A stretch of DNA of 64,000 nucleotides, taken from the NCBI GenBank assembly GCA_030747075.1, contig JASLLL010000012.1:6866-70865 (forward strand), in the 5' to 3' direction. The notes beneath the pieces were generated by a model that was not told the DNA's origin, made no database searches, and saw nothing but the letters and a program-made list of their open reading frames with translations. Shown piece after piece: positions 10,434 to 19,355 of this stretch (position 1 is the first letter of the stretch; every line of letters begins with the position of its first letter). The translations under genes were made by a program, and so were the position numbers. Source of the stretch: Gemmatimonadota bacterium (GTDB lineage: Bacteria > ARS69).

Positions 10434-10696
10434 AACATCACCTCGCCGTTGGGGCTGAAATCCTTCCCTATTCCTCTCCGATCCTCGCGAGTATATCACA
10501 GATAGCTCGATCGCTGCGTCTCTCTGTTGAATCCTCTTGCATCATGCCTGATTTTCGCGTCCGCCAGCGCAGATCCACCCCTCTCCGCTAATGGCCCCCG
10601 CTTCGCCCTGGATCGTGCCCGGGCCGGGCGGATCGGGTCTGGCGCTCCTCCGCTCGCTGCCGCACAGTACGATCCACCCTCATCCGGAGGTCCGCC
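10434..10696. other. Intergenic region between divergent genes
   Basis: This stretch separates the LVIVD gene (minus) from the DUF547 gene (plus). It contains the TGATATACT promoter of the former at 10490-10498 and the strong ribosome site GGAGGT (10686-10691) of the latter. Open frames across it have no domain or ribosome site and are not called. No clear -10/-35 pair for the plus-strand gene was found. Confidence 0.6.
10490..10498 (-). promoter_or_regulatory. Extended -10 promoter of the LVIVD gene
   Basis: The minus strand reads TGA-TATACT, a near-consensus extended -10. It lies about 57 bases upstream of the GTG start and its GAGGTGA ribosome site. The -35 region is poor. It rules out the longer reading frame start at 10499, which would lie within the promoter itself. 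Confidence 0.55.
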
Positions 10697-11494
10697 ATGA
10701 ACACCACGAGGCACCGCTCACCCGGCGCGCCGGGGGCGTTCGCCCTTGTCGCCGGGATGGTTCTCATCGGCATCGTGGCCGCGGCCGCCCCTTCCGTGGA
10801 TGCATCCGAGGCCTTCGACCACGCTCCCTTCGACGAGCTCCTTTCGGAGTATGTCGCTGCGGATGGCGTGGACTACGAAGCCTGGTCCGCCTCATCGACG
10901 GATCTCGCGGCGCTCGACTCCTACATTGCGTCGGTGGCTGCGAAAGACCCCGCAACGCTCTCCGGAGATGCGGCTCTCGCGGCGTGGATCAATCTCTACA
11001 ACGCGTTGACGCTCCAGCTCATTCTCACGCACTACCCGCTGGACGGAATACGCGATCTCCGCAAGCCGTGGGATCGGAAACTCGTGACGGTCGCGGGGCA
11101 GGAACGAACGCTCAACGACATCGAGCACGGGATCATCCGCAAGACCTTCAGCGAGCCACGCATCCACTTCGCCGTGAACTGTGCGTCGAAGGGATGTCCG
11201 CCGCTCCGGCCCGGTGCGTACACAGCGGACGCGCTCGACGCACAGCTGGAGGAGCAGACGATCGCATTCCTCCGAACCGCCCCGGACAACTTCATGGACG
11301 AGAAGGGGGATCTCCACCTCTCGAAGATCCTCGACTGGTACGCCGGGGACTTTGAGAAGGCGGCCGGGTCCGTGGCTTCCTTCGTCGGGCGATATCGGGA
11401 AGATGTTTCCCGCGCGCTGGATTCCGGAAAGGTGCGCGTTCGCCATGAATCCTACGACTGGTCGTTGAACCGGGTGCCGCTCCCGCTGGAGTGA
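10697..11494 (+). CDS. Secreted DUF547 domain protein
   Basis: The 265-residue protein has a signal peptide (residues 1-37, cleavage near VDASEA) followed by a full DUF547 domain. Its hallmarks are WINLYNALTLQLILTHYP, the DIEHGIIR helix and HFAVNCASKGCPPLR with two cysteines. DUF547 proteins are widespread in Bacteria and plants. The fold resembles papain-like/transglutaminase enzymes, with the Cys of the ASKGCP motif and an upstream His as likely functional residues, but no reaction is established. The start is fixed by GGAGGT six bases before ATG 10697. It is a single-gene unit; the following glycosyltransferases have their own promoter. Confidence 0.85.
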   Translation: MNTTRHRSPGAPGAFALVAGMVLIGIVAAAAPSVDASEAFDHAPFDELLSEYVAADGVDYEAWSASSTDLAALDSYIASVAAKDPATLSGDAALAAWINLYNALTLQLILTHYPLDGIRDLRKPWDRKLVTVAGQERTLNDIEHGIIRKTFSEPRIHFAVNCASKGCPPLRPGAYTADALDAQLEEQTIAFLRTAPDNFMDEKGDLHLSKILDWYAGDFEKAAGSVASFVGRYREDVSRALDSGKVRVRHESYDWSLNRVPLPLE

Positions 11495-11518
11495 CAGGGC
11501 GCCCGGGAGTCGCGACCG

Positions 11519-11547
11519 TTGACGATTCCCCGGGCCGCGTTTATCGT
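11519..11547 (+). promoter_or_regulatory. Sigma-70-type promoter of the glycosyltransferase pair
   Basis: TTGACG at 11519-11524 and TATCGT at 11542-11547 are separated by exactly 17 bases. The start site would be near 11554, giving a leader of about 34 bases before ATG 11588. The site closely resembles the cold-shock gene promoter at 25113-25141, which supports a shared housekeeping consensus. Confidence 0.6.
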
Positions 11548-11587
11548 CGCGCGGATTCGCTAATGAGGGCCTTCGGCCGGGACGCCC

Positions 11588-12724
11588 ATGGACATCCTCT
11601 TCATCGTCAACTCCTTCTCAACTGGCGGGTTTCAGCAGCTCACGCTGGACCTTGTGCGCCAACTCACGCCGCGCGGGTTTCGCTTCCGGATGGTGTGCCT
11701 GAAGAGAAGGGGAAGCCTCGCCGACGAACTCGAAGCCGCCGGGTGCCCGGTGGACGCGGGGTTCCTGCGCCACAAGTTTGATGTGTTCGCTCTGTGGCGA
11801 ATCCTCCGTGCGTTGCGCGGCGACCGGAGCCGACTGATCTTCAGCGAGCCCGGCCGGAACGCACTGCTGGTGGATCGCGTTCTGGCGGCCCTCTCCCCGG
11901 GTCGGGCGCATGTCTCCGCCATTCACGCGACCGGCAGATGGGGTCACGACCATATGTTCAGCCCCGATGTGCGCTGGATCCTCCGCCGGCTGAACGGAGT
12001 GATCGCCTGCGCGGGCGTGCAGAAGGAGTATCTCGTCCGCGAAGAAGGCATCTGCCCGGACAATCTCCATGTGATTTTCAATGGCGTGGACCACAGGAAG
12101 TTCCGCCCGCTGGACCGCGCCGGTCTTCCGCCGATTGCGGACGGCCCCGCTCCCGGTGAGAAGGCCGTGGGGATTGTCGCGTCGCTCACCCCCGAAAAGG
12201 CGCACGATGTCTTCGTCCGAGCGGCAAGACTCACACTGAACGCGGTTCCCGAAGCGCGCTTTTACATCCTGGGGGATGGTCCCGAAAGAGAACGCATCGC
12301 GACGCTGATCCGGGAGGAATCGCTCACCGACTCTGTCAAACTGCTGGGCCGCCGCCGGGATCTTCCCACATTCCTGCCTCGACTGGATCTCCTGGCGCTG
12401 TCCTCGCACCCGTTTCGGGAAACGCTTCCCATCTCCACGACCGAAGGAATGGCGTGCGGCATTCCGACGGTGAATACGGAGGTCGGAAGCGTGCGCGATC
12501 TTGTGGTCGACGGGGAGACCGGCTGGATCGTCCCCCCGGGAGATCCGGAAGCGCTCGCCGCCGCCTTCGTGCGCGTACTCGAAGATCCCGCACAAGCGGC
12601 GCGCATGGGCGCGGCGGGAAGGCAACGCGTCGAGGATCACTTCACGCTCGACCGAACCGTGAACGACTATGCCGATTACTTCCGGCGCATCGTCGGCGGG
12701 AACCAGGAAGAGGACCGTTCATGA
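11588..12724 (+). CDS. Glycosyltransferase family 4 (GT-B) enzyme
   Basis: The 378-residue protein has the two Rossmann-like halves of a GT-B retaining glycosyltransferase. The N-terminal half begins MDILFIVNSFSTGGFQQL. The C-terminal half carries GIVASLTPEKAHDVFVRAARL, GDGPERERI and the EX7E-type nucleotide-sugar site in TLPISTTEGMACGIPTVNTEVG. It probably adds a sugar from a nucleotide donor during surface polysaccharide or glycolipid synthesis; donor and acceptor are unknown. No membrane segment is present, so it should act on the cytoplasmic face. Its stop overlaps the next gene's ATG (ATGA), so the two transferases are co-translated and probably act in sequence. Confidence 0.88.
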   Translation: MDILFIVNSFSTGGFQQLTLDLVRQLTPRGFRFRMVCLKRRGSLADELEAAGCPVDAGFLRHKFDVFALWRILRALRGDRSRLIFSEPGRNALLVDRVLAALSPGRAHVSAIHATGRWGHDHMFSPDVRWILRRLNGVIACAGVQKEYLVREEGICPDNLHVIFNGVDHRKFRPLDRAGLPPIADGPAPGEKAVGIVASLTPEKAHDVFVRAARLTLNAVPEARFYILGDGPERERIATLIREESLTDSVKLLGRRRDLPTFLPRLDLLALSSHPFRETLPISTTEGMACGIPTVNTEVGSVRDLVVDGETGWIVPPGDPEALAAAFVRVLEDPAQAARMGAAGRQRVEDHFTLDRTVNDYADYFRRIVGGNQEEDRS

Positions 12725-13800
12725 AACTGCTCGTCGTCTCCAACACCTTCCCGTCCCCGCGCAAACCATACGGCGGCACCTTTGTGAAGGAGCAGGTCGC
12801 GGCACTCCGGGCTCTCGGAACCGATGTGGATGTGATCGGAGACACCGGAGAGGGGAAAAGCCCGCGGGATATCCTCTGCAAGTACCTCCGGCTCTTTGCG
12901 AAGACGGTTCGCGCCGTCTTCCGAACTCGATACGATGCCATTCACGCGCACTACATCTTCCCGACCGGCACCATCGCGCTGCTGGCGGCCACCCTCCGGC
13001 GAACGCCGGTCATCGTCACTTCGCATCGCGGAGACATCTACCACATGCCGCAGCGCGCCCGCGTGCTTCGCTTCCTCACCGGCTGGACTCTCCGGCGTGC
13101 CGCGGCCATCGTGGCGGTCAGCGAAGAACTCAAGGCCGACATCATCAGCGGCTACGACATCCCCCCCGAGAAGGTCCGCGCGATTCACATGGGAGTGAAC
13201 ACGGACAAGTTCACTCCCGGAAAGAAGGCGGCGGCAAGGGAGAAGGTGGGGCTGTCGACCGATGGGCCGCAGGCGTTGATGGTTGCGCTGAAGTTCGAGC
13301 GGAAGGGCGGGCTGGTGCTTCTGGACGCGCTCTCCAGGATTCGCGACACCCTCCCCCCCGGACTCCTGGTCCATGTGGTGGGGACTCCGCCGGAAGCTCG
13401 CTGGACGGAAGCGGCGGCGGAACACGGCGTCGCGGATCTTCTCCGGTTCCACGGATCCATGTCGCACGATGCGGTCGCGTCCTGGATCATGGGATGCGAT
13501 CTCTTCCTGCTCCCGTCGTACAGCGAGGGACTGCCGATCTCGCTGTTGGAGGCCATGGCCTCCGGCCGCGCGGTGATCGCTACGCCTGTCGGGGGCGTGC
13601 CGGAAGTCGTCCACCACGGCGAAAACGGGCTCCTGGTGGAACCCGGCGACGCCGCGCAACTGGCGGACGCACTTTCCCGAATGCTCGCGGATGCCAACCT
13701 TCGCGACAGCATGGGCGCAGCCGCCCGGACCACCGTGGAGGCCCACTCCACCAGAGAAAGTGCCGCGGCGGTACTCCGAATCCTGGACGGTATTCTCTAG
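12721..13800 (+). CDS. Glycosyltransferase family 4 (GT-B) enzyme, second of the pair
   Basis: The 359-residue protein begins at ATG 12721, overlapping the upstream stop; the frame is open further 5' only as a shadow. The N-terminal domain starts MKLLVVSNTFPSPRKPYGGT, typical of group 1 transferases with a glycine-rich acceptor loop. The C-terminal domain holds LKFERKGGLVLLDALS, HVVGTPPEARW and the donor site SYSEGLPISLLEAMASG. It differs clearly from the first transferase, so the pair is not a recent duplication. The absence of polymerase, flippase or further transferases nearby argues for a short modification, for example of a lipid or a protein. Confidence 0.88.
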   Translation: MKLLVVSNTFPSPRKPYGGTFVKEQVAALRALGTDVDVIGDTGEGKSPRDILCKYLRLFAKTVRAVFRTRYDAIHAHYIFPTGTIALLAATLRRTPVIVTSHRGDIYHMPQRARVLRFLTGWTLRRAAAIVAVSEELKADIISGYDIPPEKVRAIHMGVNTDKFTPGKKAAAREKVGLSTDGPQALMVALKFERKGGLVLLDALSRIRDTLPPGLLVHVVGTPPEARWTEAAAEHGVADLLRFHGSMSHDAVASWIMGCDLFLLPSYSEGLPISLLEAMASGRAVIATPVGGVPEVVHHGENGLLVEPGDAAQLADALSRMLADANLRDSMGAAARTTVEAHSTRESAAAVLRILDGIL

Positions 13801-13824
13801 ATTCGCCTTGCGCGGACGGGCACT

Positions 13825-14043
13825 CTAGCCGTCCCGCGGCTCCTTGCTCTCCTTCAGCCGACGCCAGAGGGTCGTGCGACTGATCCCGAGCGCCTGCGCC
13901 ACCCGTTCCCGATTGCCGCCGTAGCGCTCCATCATCCGAAGAAGGTCGGCGGAGTCGTGGCGGCGGCCGGTCTCCCTTCCGCTTCCCGGGGCAGAGGCCG
14001 GCTCCGCCGCCGGATCCCGGATCGCTCCGGGGAGATCCCCGTC
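13825..14043 (-). pseudogene. 3' remnant of a sigma-54-type regulator gene (Fis HTH only)
   Basis: The last 46 codons encode a clean Fis-type (HTH_8) DNA-binding helix-turn-helix (DLLRMMERYGGNRERVAQAL, then GISRTTLWRRLKES), the C-terminal domain of NtrC/PrpR-like activators. Some 25 linker-like residues precede it. Further upstream the frame runs antisense to a different gene's 3' end, and no AAA+ or receiver domain is present. The gene is therefore cut, with the lost part to the right. A stand-alone Fis-like protein is possible, but no start codon with a ribosome site is seen. The junction lies within about 13980-14060. Confidence 0.6.
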
Positions 14044-14358
14044 GTGGACGCCGGGTGGAGCGCGACAAGTGCGTCCACCCTCGCGCTCTCCGCCTTCCCC
14101 AACCCGGCCGGGTCGGGTACTGTGTTCGACTATTCGATCCCGGCGGCGTCCGGAGAGGGCCACGCCGAGATCACCGTCCACGATGTGGCGGGAAGAGTGG
14201 TTCGCGTCCTGTCCGGCGCACCCGGCGGTTCCGGACGGCATGCCGTTCCGTGGGACGGTCTGGACGCAAGCGGCCACTCCGTTCCCGCCGGAGTGTACCT
14301 CTGCCGGGTCCGGCACGCCGCCGGGTCCGCCACCGGAAAGGTGACGATCCTCCGATGA
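13957..14358 (+). pseudogene. 3' remnant of a sorted secreted protein (sorting domain only)
   Basis: Residues from about codon 33 on are a complete FlgD-Ig/type IX-like C-terminal domain (LSAFPNPAGSG, VHDVAGRVVRVL, WDGLDASG, GVYLCRVRHAAG, KVTILR). They are preceded only by a short stretch that is out of context. All other copies in the window end a protein of 500 residues or more, so this one has lost its body. No signal peptide or ribosome site is present. The stop overlaps ATG 14355 of the next gene (ATGA), showing that the lost gene once headed an operon with the decarboxylase-like gene. Confidence 0.6.
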
Positions 14359-15221
14359 TCCCCCTTCGCATACTGCTCGCTTCGGCGGTCCTCTTCGCGG
14401 GGACCGCCTTCGCGGCGGACGCACCCTCCGCCACCGGCGCGACGACCTACGGTTCTCTTCGCGAAGTCGTACGCGAAGGCCGCCTCGACGCCCGCGTGCG
14501 CCTGGACGAGATCACCCCCGGACCGCACACCTATGCCCTCGGCGCACTGGCGGACCTGGAGGGAGAGGTCACCATCGTGGATGACGAGATCTGGCTCTCG
14601 CGGACCGATGAGGACGGCACGGTCGTCACAGAGCGAATGCGAACCAGCGAGGCGGGTGCGGCCGCGCTCGTCGCGGCAAGAGTGGACGGATGGACGCGTC
14701 ACTCGGTCGGGCAGGATGTGCCGTTTGAGGAACTGGACGCTTGGATTCTGAGGAGTGCTCTTGTCGCGGGCGTGGACACTTCGTCCGCGTTCCCGTTCAT
14801 GGTGGGCGGGTTCGTGCGTGACCTCGACTGGCATGTCATCGTCGGAGATCGGCTGCCGCCCGGCGCGTCGTCCCACGAGGAGCACATGGCCACCGCCGTG
14901 CGCGACTCACTCGATGTGACCCACGCTACGCTCCTCGGCTTCCACTCCACCCGCCATCACGGCGTCTTCACGCACCACACTACCAACACACACCTGCATG
15001 TCGTCATGAAGAAGCCGAACGCGTCCGGCCATGTGGATGGAGTCACGGTCCCGGCAGGCGCATGGCTCCTTCTGCCGGAGCGCGCACCGGAAGTCCCGGA
15101 GGAAGACCCGACGGAGGCAGGCGAAGCGACCGACCCGACAGACGCAGGCGAAGCGACGGAAGCCGACGATGCCACCAACACGGAGGTCGGCGAGCAAGAA
15201 GCCGACCCGGAGGCGAACTAG
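14355..15221 (+). CDS. Secreted acetolactate-decarboxylase-like protein
   Basis: The 288-residue protein has a signal peptide (cleavage after AFA, residue 20) and a domain of about 220 residues matching alpha-acetolactate decarboxylase. It carries the [11 protein letters not shown] strand (Glu71), the zinc ligands His213 and His215 in THLHVV, and His226 in GHVDG. The enzyme family converts acetolactate to acetoin. Here the protein is exported, there is no acetolactate synthase nearby, and another family member with a new substrate is quite possible. The C-terminal 45 residues are an acidic Glu/Asp/Ala/Thr tail with a nine-residue repeat ([18 protein letters not shown]). The ATG overlaps the stop of the sorting-domain remnant, so its original upstream partner is lost. 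Its stop shares CTAG with the convergent gene. Confidence 0.7.
   Translation: MIPLRILLASAVLFAGTAFAADAPSATGATTYGSLREVVREGRLDARVRLDEITPGPHTYALGALADLEGEVTIVDDEIWLSRTDEDGTVVTERMRTSEAGAAALVAARVDGWTRHSVGQDVPFEELDAWILRSALVAGVDTSSAFPFMVGGFVRDLDWHVIVGDRLPPGASSHEEHMATAVRDSLDVTHATLLGFHSTRHHGVFTHHTTNTHLHVVMKKPNASGHVDGVTVPAGAWLLLPERAPEVPEEDPTEAGEATDPTDAGEATEADDATNTEVGEQEADPEAN
15117..15157 (+). repeat. Two 14-base direct repeats in the acidic tail
   Basis: GCAGGCGAAGCGAC occurs at 15117-15130 and 15144-15157, a period of 27 bases. It encodes the repeated AGEAT of the acidic tail of the decarboxylase-like protein. Such in-frame repeats change length easily by slippage, so tail length may vary between strains. 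Confidence 0.7.
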
Positions 15222-16732
15222 CGGAGGATCGTGACCTTCTCCATGGCCGATCCGGAGATCGTCCGCACACGGATAAAGTAAACTCCGCCCGCAACCTGTG
15301 TGCCTTGCGCGTCCTGACCGTCCCATGCAACGCGATGAGTCCCCGTCCGCTCGAAGACCTCTTCGGTGAGGTTCCGTACAACGCGTCCGTGGATGTCATA
15401 CACATCCACGCGAACGAGCCCGATCGAGTCCTCGCCGAGCGTGAACTGAACGCCTGCGCTGAGACCCACCGCCGGGTTCGGGTGAACGCTCAGAGAGAGC
15501 GGCGTGACCGCAGAGCCATCGGGCAGCGGGCCGATGCCTGTTCCGGCACCGCACAGGCTGCCATCTCCTTGATAAGTCCCGCTGTCCGCGGCGCAGATGG
15601 CCGCCGTCAGGACTTCGCAAGTGAGGTCGAGCAGGATGCAGGCTCCTTCGGCCATGTCACAGGCATCCCCGAATCCGTCTCCATCGCTGTCGATCTGGCT
15701 CGGATTGTAGATGTCAGGACAGTTGTCGCACGGATCACCGGCGCCGTCGTCGTCACGGTCCTCCTGCCACGGGTTGGGCCGCTCGGGACAGTTGTCTTCG
15801 GCGTCCGGCTTCCCGTCGAGATCCCAGTCCCCGGGTAGATCGACCAGTGGCACGACCAGCACTTCCCCGGAGCGCGGATCCGAGAACGCCACGACCGCCG
15901 CCGGCAGGAAGCGTTTCCCCACGGGTGCGTAGGCGATCCGGATGCCCATTTCCACCTCCGCGCCAAACTCCGCTTCCCAGACCCTGTTCGCGATGGCGTC
16001 CACCACACTTGCCCGTGGGAGAAGACTGAGCCCGGCGGGCACCTCAAAGCGCGGCCAGACAACGAGAAGCCGCGCAGGTGTCGCCAGGTTGGAAACCGCC
16101 ACTCGCACATGGGATTCAAACACCGGGAATCCGTTTGCGGTCCGCACCACGGTCACCAGCTGTTCCCGGTCGTGGCTCGGCTCCTCGCCGCCCGGACCCA
16201 CGGGAGTCCCGATCACCGTCGCGACGGAGACACCCGCGCGCTCCGCTGCGGGAATACCGAGCGCATCGCAGACTCCAAGTACCACCTGCTGCGCAACCCC
16301 CTGATCCACTGCGGAATGCGGCGAGGTGTCGAAGTCGAAGCGGCGGGTCTTGTTGGCCCATCGAACGCGCCCGATGCCGCGGTCGATCTTGACGAACTTG
16401 GTGTCTCCGGCGTCGTGCGCCTCGGTGAGCAGCCCTTCCGTCACGATGTCCCCGGGCGCGGGAAGATCATTCACCGCCAGCGCTACCTGCTGGACATCGA
16501 CGCTTGCGAGCCAGTCGGGGCCGGGCTGGACGTCGAGCATCCCGGAACTGTAGGCGGGAAGCGTGGACTCGATCTGGTTCTTGTAATCCTGAAGGGTGAG
16601 GTTGCGCGGAAGATCCTGCTCGGGCGGGGCCTCGTCCGCCATCACCCCGGGAGCCGCCGCAACAAGAAGAGCCCCGGCCAACAGTACGCGACAAGCCCGC
16701 GCCATCACGAATCTCACGCCACTTCTCCGCAT
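15218..16732 (-). CDS. Sorted protein with propeptide-like N-terminus and thrombospondin type 3 repeats
   Basis: The 504-residue protein starts at ATG 16732, which has GGGAG 8-9 bases upstream. An in-frame ATG at 16753 overlaps the preceding stop and is the alternative. After a signal peptide ([20 protein letters not shown]) residues of about 30-280 form a domain with a segment ([20 protein letters not shown]) like the fungalysin/thermolysin propeptide (FTP). Residues of about 290-350 hold two or three calcium-binding thrombospondin type 3 repeats ([32 protein letters not shown]). The last 80 residues are the sorting domain ([26 protein letters not shown]). It follows a caspase-like gene almost without a gap and may be its inhibitor, chaperone or surface partner; that role is inferred from order and the FTP-like segment. 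Confidence 0.75.
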   Translation of the reverse strand: MRRSGVRFVMARACRVLLAGALLVAAAPGVMADEAPPEQDLPRNLTLQDYKNQIESTLPAYSSGMLDVQPGPDWLASVDVQQVALAVNDLPAPGDIVTEGLLTEAHDAGDTKFVKIDRGIGRVRWANKTRRFDFDTSPHSAVDQGVAQQVVLGVCDALGIPAAERAGVSVATVIGTPVGPGGEEPSHDREQLVTVVRTANGFPVFESHVRVAVSNLATPARLLVVWPRFEVPAGLSLLPRASVVDAIANRVWEAEFGAEVEMGIRIAYAPVGKRFLPAAVVAFSDPRSGEVLVVPLVDLPGDWDLDGKPDAEDNCPERPNPWQEDRDDDGAGDPCDNCPDIYNPSQIDSDGDGFGDACDMAEGACILLDLTCEVLTAAICAADSGTYQGDGSLCGAGTGIGPLPDGSAVTPLSLSVHPNPAVGLSAGVQFTLGEDSIGLVRVDVYDIHGRVVRNLTEEVFERTGTHRVAWDGQDAQGTQVAGGVYFIRVRTISGSAMEKVTILR

Positions 16733-16752
16733 GATAGAACTCCCGGTTGTCA

Positions 16753-17625
16753 TCAAGGGTGCGCTTTCGGGTCACAACCGGAGATGGAGATATAGCAGAA
16801 GTAAGTAGATCCCGGATCGGAGTAGACATAGTCGTACTCCTCGTTGCTGACACGGGACGACGCGTTGCTGGAGCTGTTCCCGGCGACCAGCGAAACCGGG
16901 CAGTGATCGTAACCCCAGGTCCAGAACCCGCCGCTGTACTGATTGTCGGCCCAGGACTCCGCGATCGAGATGTCGAAGGCGTCGTCGGAAAACCCGCTGT
17001 AGCGACCGTTGAAGAGCGTGCTGATCCACATGAGCCCGTAGAACCCGTTCACCTGATGCAGTTCGTTGTAGGCATTCATCCAGTTTGAATACCCTTCATT
17101 GAGGTCGCACATGCTGTGGCAGGACGACAGGTGCAGGAATTCCAGATCGTGGTCGCCCAGCTCCATGTGCGCCTGCCATGCGCCGCAGTTCCCGCTTCCC
17201 GATTCGTCCACGCGCACGCTTCCCCGCCATTCGCCCGGAGCGCCACCGTTGTGCGAGCCGTGCAGGGCGACCATCAGCGCATCGACATCGTCCACATTGT
17301 CGTTGGAATCATCGTCACCCCAACTGACGATGTCGTCGTCGGTGAACTGGCTGTCGACAATGGTGCCGTTCTTGTAGAAACCGTCCCGGGACCATGCCTT
17401 GGAACTGTGTCCACCCGGTGTCGATCCAGAATCGGTGAAGTCGTCGTACCAGGCGTCCGCCATGTTGTCCCATGAGGAACGAGTGCTGCCCGAGCAGCTG
17501 GAGTTCCACTTCGTCACAACGAGAACAAGCGCTTCCTTTTCGGAAGAGGAGGGAGCGCCCGCCGCAAGGGCGAGGACCGGCAGAAGTGTCGGGAGAGCGA
17601 TCGCGAAAACGAGGGAGCGAGTCAT
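16753..17625 (-). CDS. Secreted caspase-like (DUF6345-type) protein
   Basis: The 290-residue protein has a signal peptide (residues 1-22) and a single domain of about 260 residues resembling DUF6345, a family I associate with clan CD (caspase/gingipain-like) peptidases. Two signature blocks are present in the expected order: LHGSHNGG (His122 and His125) after a beta strand, then LHLSSCHS (Cys169) at the end of the next strand. These would form a His-Cys dyad. Six further cysteines could form disulfides. No sorting domain is attached; the gene downstream (start at 16732 or 16753) encodes one. A TGA-TATCCT extended -10 lies about 46 bases upstream. Peptidase activity is an inference from the two motifs; substrate unknown. 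Confidence 0.7.
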   Translation of the reverse strand: MTRSLVFAIALPTLLPVLALAAGAPSSSEKEALVLVVTKWNSSCSGSTRSSWDNMADAWYDDFTDSGSTPGGHSSKAWSRDGFYKNGTIVDSQFTDDDIVSWGDDDSNDNVDDVDALMVALHGSHNGGAPGEWRGSVRVDESGSGNCGAWQAHMELGDHDLEFLHLSSCHSMCDLNEGYSNWMNAYNELHQVNGFYGLMWISTLFNGRYSGFSDDAFDISIAESWADNQYSGGFWTWGYDHCPVSLVAGNSSSNASSRVSNEEYDYVYSDPGSTYFCYISISGCDPKAHP

Positions 17626-17670
17626 GCCTCTTCTCCGGAGGGAGACAGGGAAACGGAAAGCGACCGCATC

Positions 17671-17679
17671 AGGATATCA
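17671..17679 (-). promoter_or_regulatory. Extended -10 promoter of the caspase-like operon
   Basis: The minus strand reads TGA-TATCCT, about 46 bases upstream of the ATG of the caspase-like gene. It is the only good promoter element in the 98-base gap to the GMC oxidoreductase gene. It should also drive the TSP3 gene behind it. Confidence 0.4.
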
Positions 17680-17723
17680 CTGTTGGCTAGACACATCCAC
17701 CAGAAACGACCGGTCGGAAGTCA

Positions 17724-19355
17724 TCAAGCCTCACTTCGTGCGTCCGCCATCCGGTCCGCGACGCGCGTCGCGTTCGCCATCAGGGTGAAGGTGAGGTTCT
17801 TTGACGGAAGAAACGGAAATACGGAACCGTCGACCGCATAGAGGTTCTCCCAGTCGTGGCTGCGCCCTTCCGGGGAGGTGGTGAGCGGCGCGGGCGAAAG
17901 CGACATCGGCAGCGTCCCGGCGTAATGGACGCTGGCGCCCATGGGGCGCGTGTGGGCCATTCCCGGCACCGCGAAGCACCCCAACTCCCGCAGCGCACCA
18001 CGCACGCGCCGCACCGCCCGGCGGATTCGCCCGGGCTCCCCGCGTGGCGGTTCGTAACGAATGACAAGCCGCGCGTCCTCGCCCGGCGCCCCGTCCTCCA
18101 GCGACAGGTGGCAATCGTCCCGCCGGTGGTCGGAGAGATTGACATTCACAAGGCCCAGCGCGGCGTGCAGGTTCCCGAACACGCGAAGCGCCGACGCCAT
18201 GTCGAGCGGAAGGTTCTGAACAATGGGGTGGATCATCGTCGCCTTGAGAGTCGTCACAATCCCGTGGATGGAATCGGCCGCGGAGTCCCCGTCGATGCCG
18301 AGCAGCACCTGATGGTACTGATAAGTAGCCGGATCGACCGGCCGACCGGCCATTGCCGGATTCACAAACGGCACGAGAATCTGGCGGTTGTCCATGAGTC
18401 CGGGCAGACGCACGCTCCGGCCCGTGTCCCGGCGAATCGACTCCATGACGATACGGCCCGTCGAGAGAGTGCCCGCCGCCAGAACCAGAACTTCGACCGG
18501 AGTCTCCTCCTCCGCGCCGCCACCGGCTGGCCTCGACACAACCCCCAGGACGCGACGGCCTCCGTCGGTCCGGAAGCGAGAGACATAGCGACCGCTCCGG
18601 TAACGGAAGCCCGGATGACGCAGGCACTCCTCCAGCGTGTGGCCGGGTGTGTAGAGCGCTCCCACCGGACACCCCGGCAGGCACCGACCCAGATAGCCGC
18701 ACGCGCCACGACCGTCGCGGTCCTCCAGGAGAACCGCCACGCGCGACCGCCCCACGCGGCAGCGGTGCTTGCTCCGGAGAGGCTCGCGGCGATCCCGCGC
18801 ACGATCCAGCAGCACCCGGGAGTGCTCGTCCAGGTCGCCCGGAGTGCCCAGGTTCGCATGGACGGGCATCCAGGGAGCGAGATCGTCCTCGACTCCCGTC
18901 ACGCCGATGCGGGCCGCAATCTCCCCGTACCGGGAGAGCAGATCATCGGACGAAAGCGGAAACTCCTCCAGATCGGCCGCGCCAAATGGAAACGCCCCGG
19001 CAGTCCACGCCTGAGCCAGCCCACCGCGCGCGAAGGAGATCAGCGGCTCAAACCCCGCGGCCCTGAACTCGAAGGACTCCTCGCGTTCGAACACATACTC
19101 CTTCCCGGGAGGGAATCCGTAGTACTCCTTCTCGCCGCCCGGCAGCGTCAATCCTTCGAAGTGCTCACCGAGAAGATGCCTGACCGGATCGGTCAGGTTC
19201 CGCTTCAGGGCCGGGAAGGTGTCGTCCGGGTTGGGGGGCGCGGGTCCGTCCCGCCCGACATCGAACATCTCCACTTCCCACCCGCGATCCAGGAGCGTTC
19301 GGGCAAAGTGCACGCCGCTCGCGCCGGAACCGACGACGGTCGCGCGCTTCGTCAT
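17724..19355 (-). CDS. GMC-family FAD oxidoreductase
   Basis: The 543-residue protein has an N-terminal FAD-binding Rossmann motif (VVGSGASGVHFARTLLDRGW, GxGxxG at 8-13, acidic Asp at 29) and the C-terminal GMC signature (NLYAVDGSVFPFLPSKNLTF, then LMANATRVADRM). The conserved His of the GMC active site is probably His in SVHYAGTLPMS. It oxidises an alcohol using FAD; the natural substrate is not shown. A CGYLGRCLPGCPVGALY segment with three cysteines near the middle is reminiscent of gluconate/sorbitol dehydrogenase large subunits, which pair with a small exported subunit and cytochrome. It is the last of three overlapping genes: epimerase, small protein, oxidoreductase. The ATG has GGAGGG upstream and overlaps the previous stop (ATGA). 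Confidence 0.85.
   Translation of the reverse strand: MTKRATVVGSGASGVHFARTLLDRGWEVEMFDVGRDGPAPPNPDDTFPALKRNLTDPVRHLLGEHFEGLTLPGGEKEYYGFPPGKEYVFEREESFEFRAAGFEPLISFARGGLAQAWTAGAFPFGAADLEEFPLSSDDLLSRYGEIAARIGVTGVEDDLAPWMPVHANLGTPGDLDEHSRVLLDRARDRREPLRSKHRCRVGRSRVAVLLEDRDGRGACGYLGRCLPGCPVGALYTPGHTLEECLRHPGFRYRSGRYVSRFRTDGGRRVLGVVSRPAGGGAEEETPVEVLVLAAGTLSTGRIVMESIRRDTGRSVRLPGLMDNRQILVPFVNPAMAGRPVDPATYQYHQVLLGIDGDSAADSIHGIVTTLKATMIHPIVQNLPLDMASALRVFGNLHAALGLVNVNLSDHRRDDCHLSLEDGAPGEDARLVIRYEPPRGEPGRIRRAVRRVRGALRELGCFAVPGMAHTRPMGASVHYAGTLPMSLSPAPLTTSPEGRSHDWENLYAVDGSVFPFLPSKNLTFTLMANATRVADRMADARSEA

Noticed and set aside
10591-11355. A frame overlapping the DUF547 gene
   Set aside because: It is out of frame with the DUF547 domain, has no ribosome site and its translation is Arg/Gly-rich.
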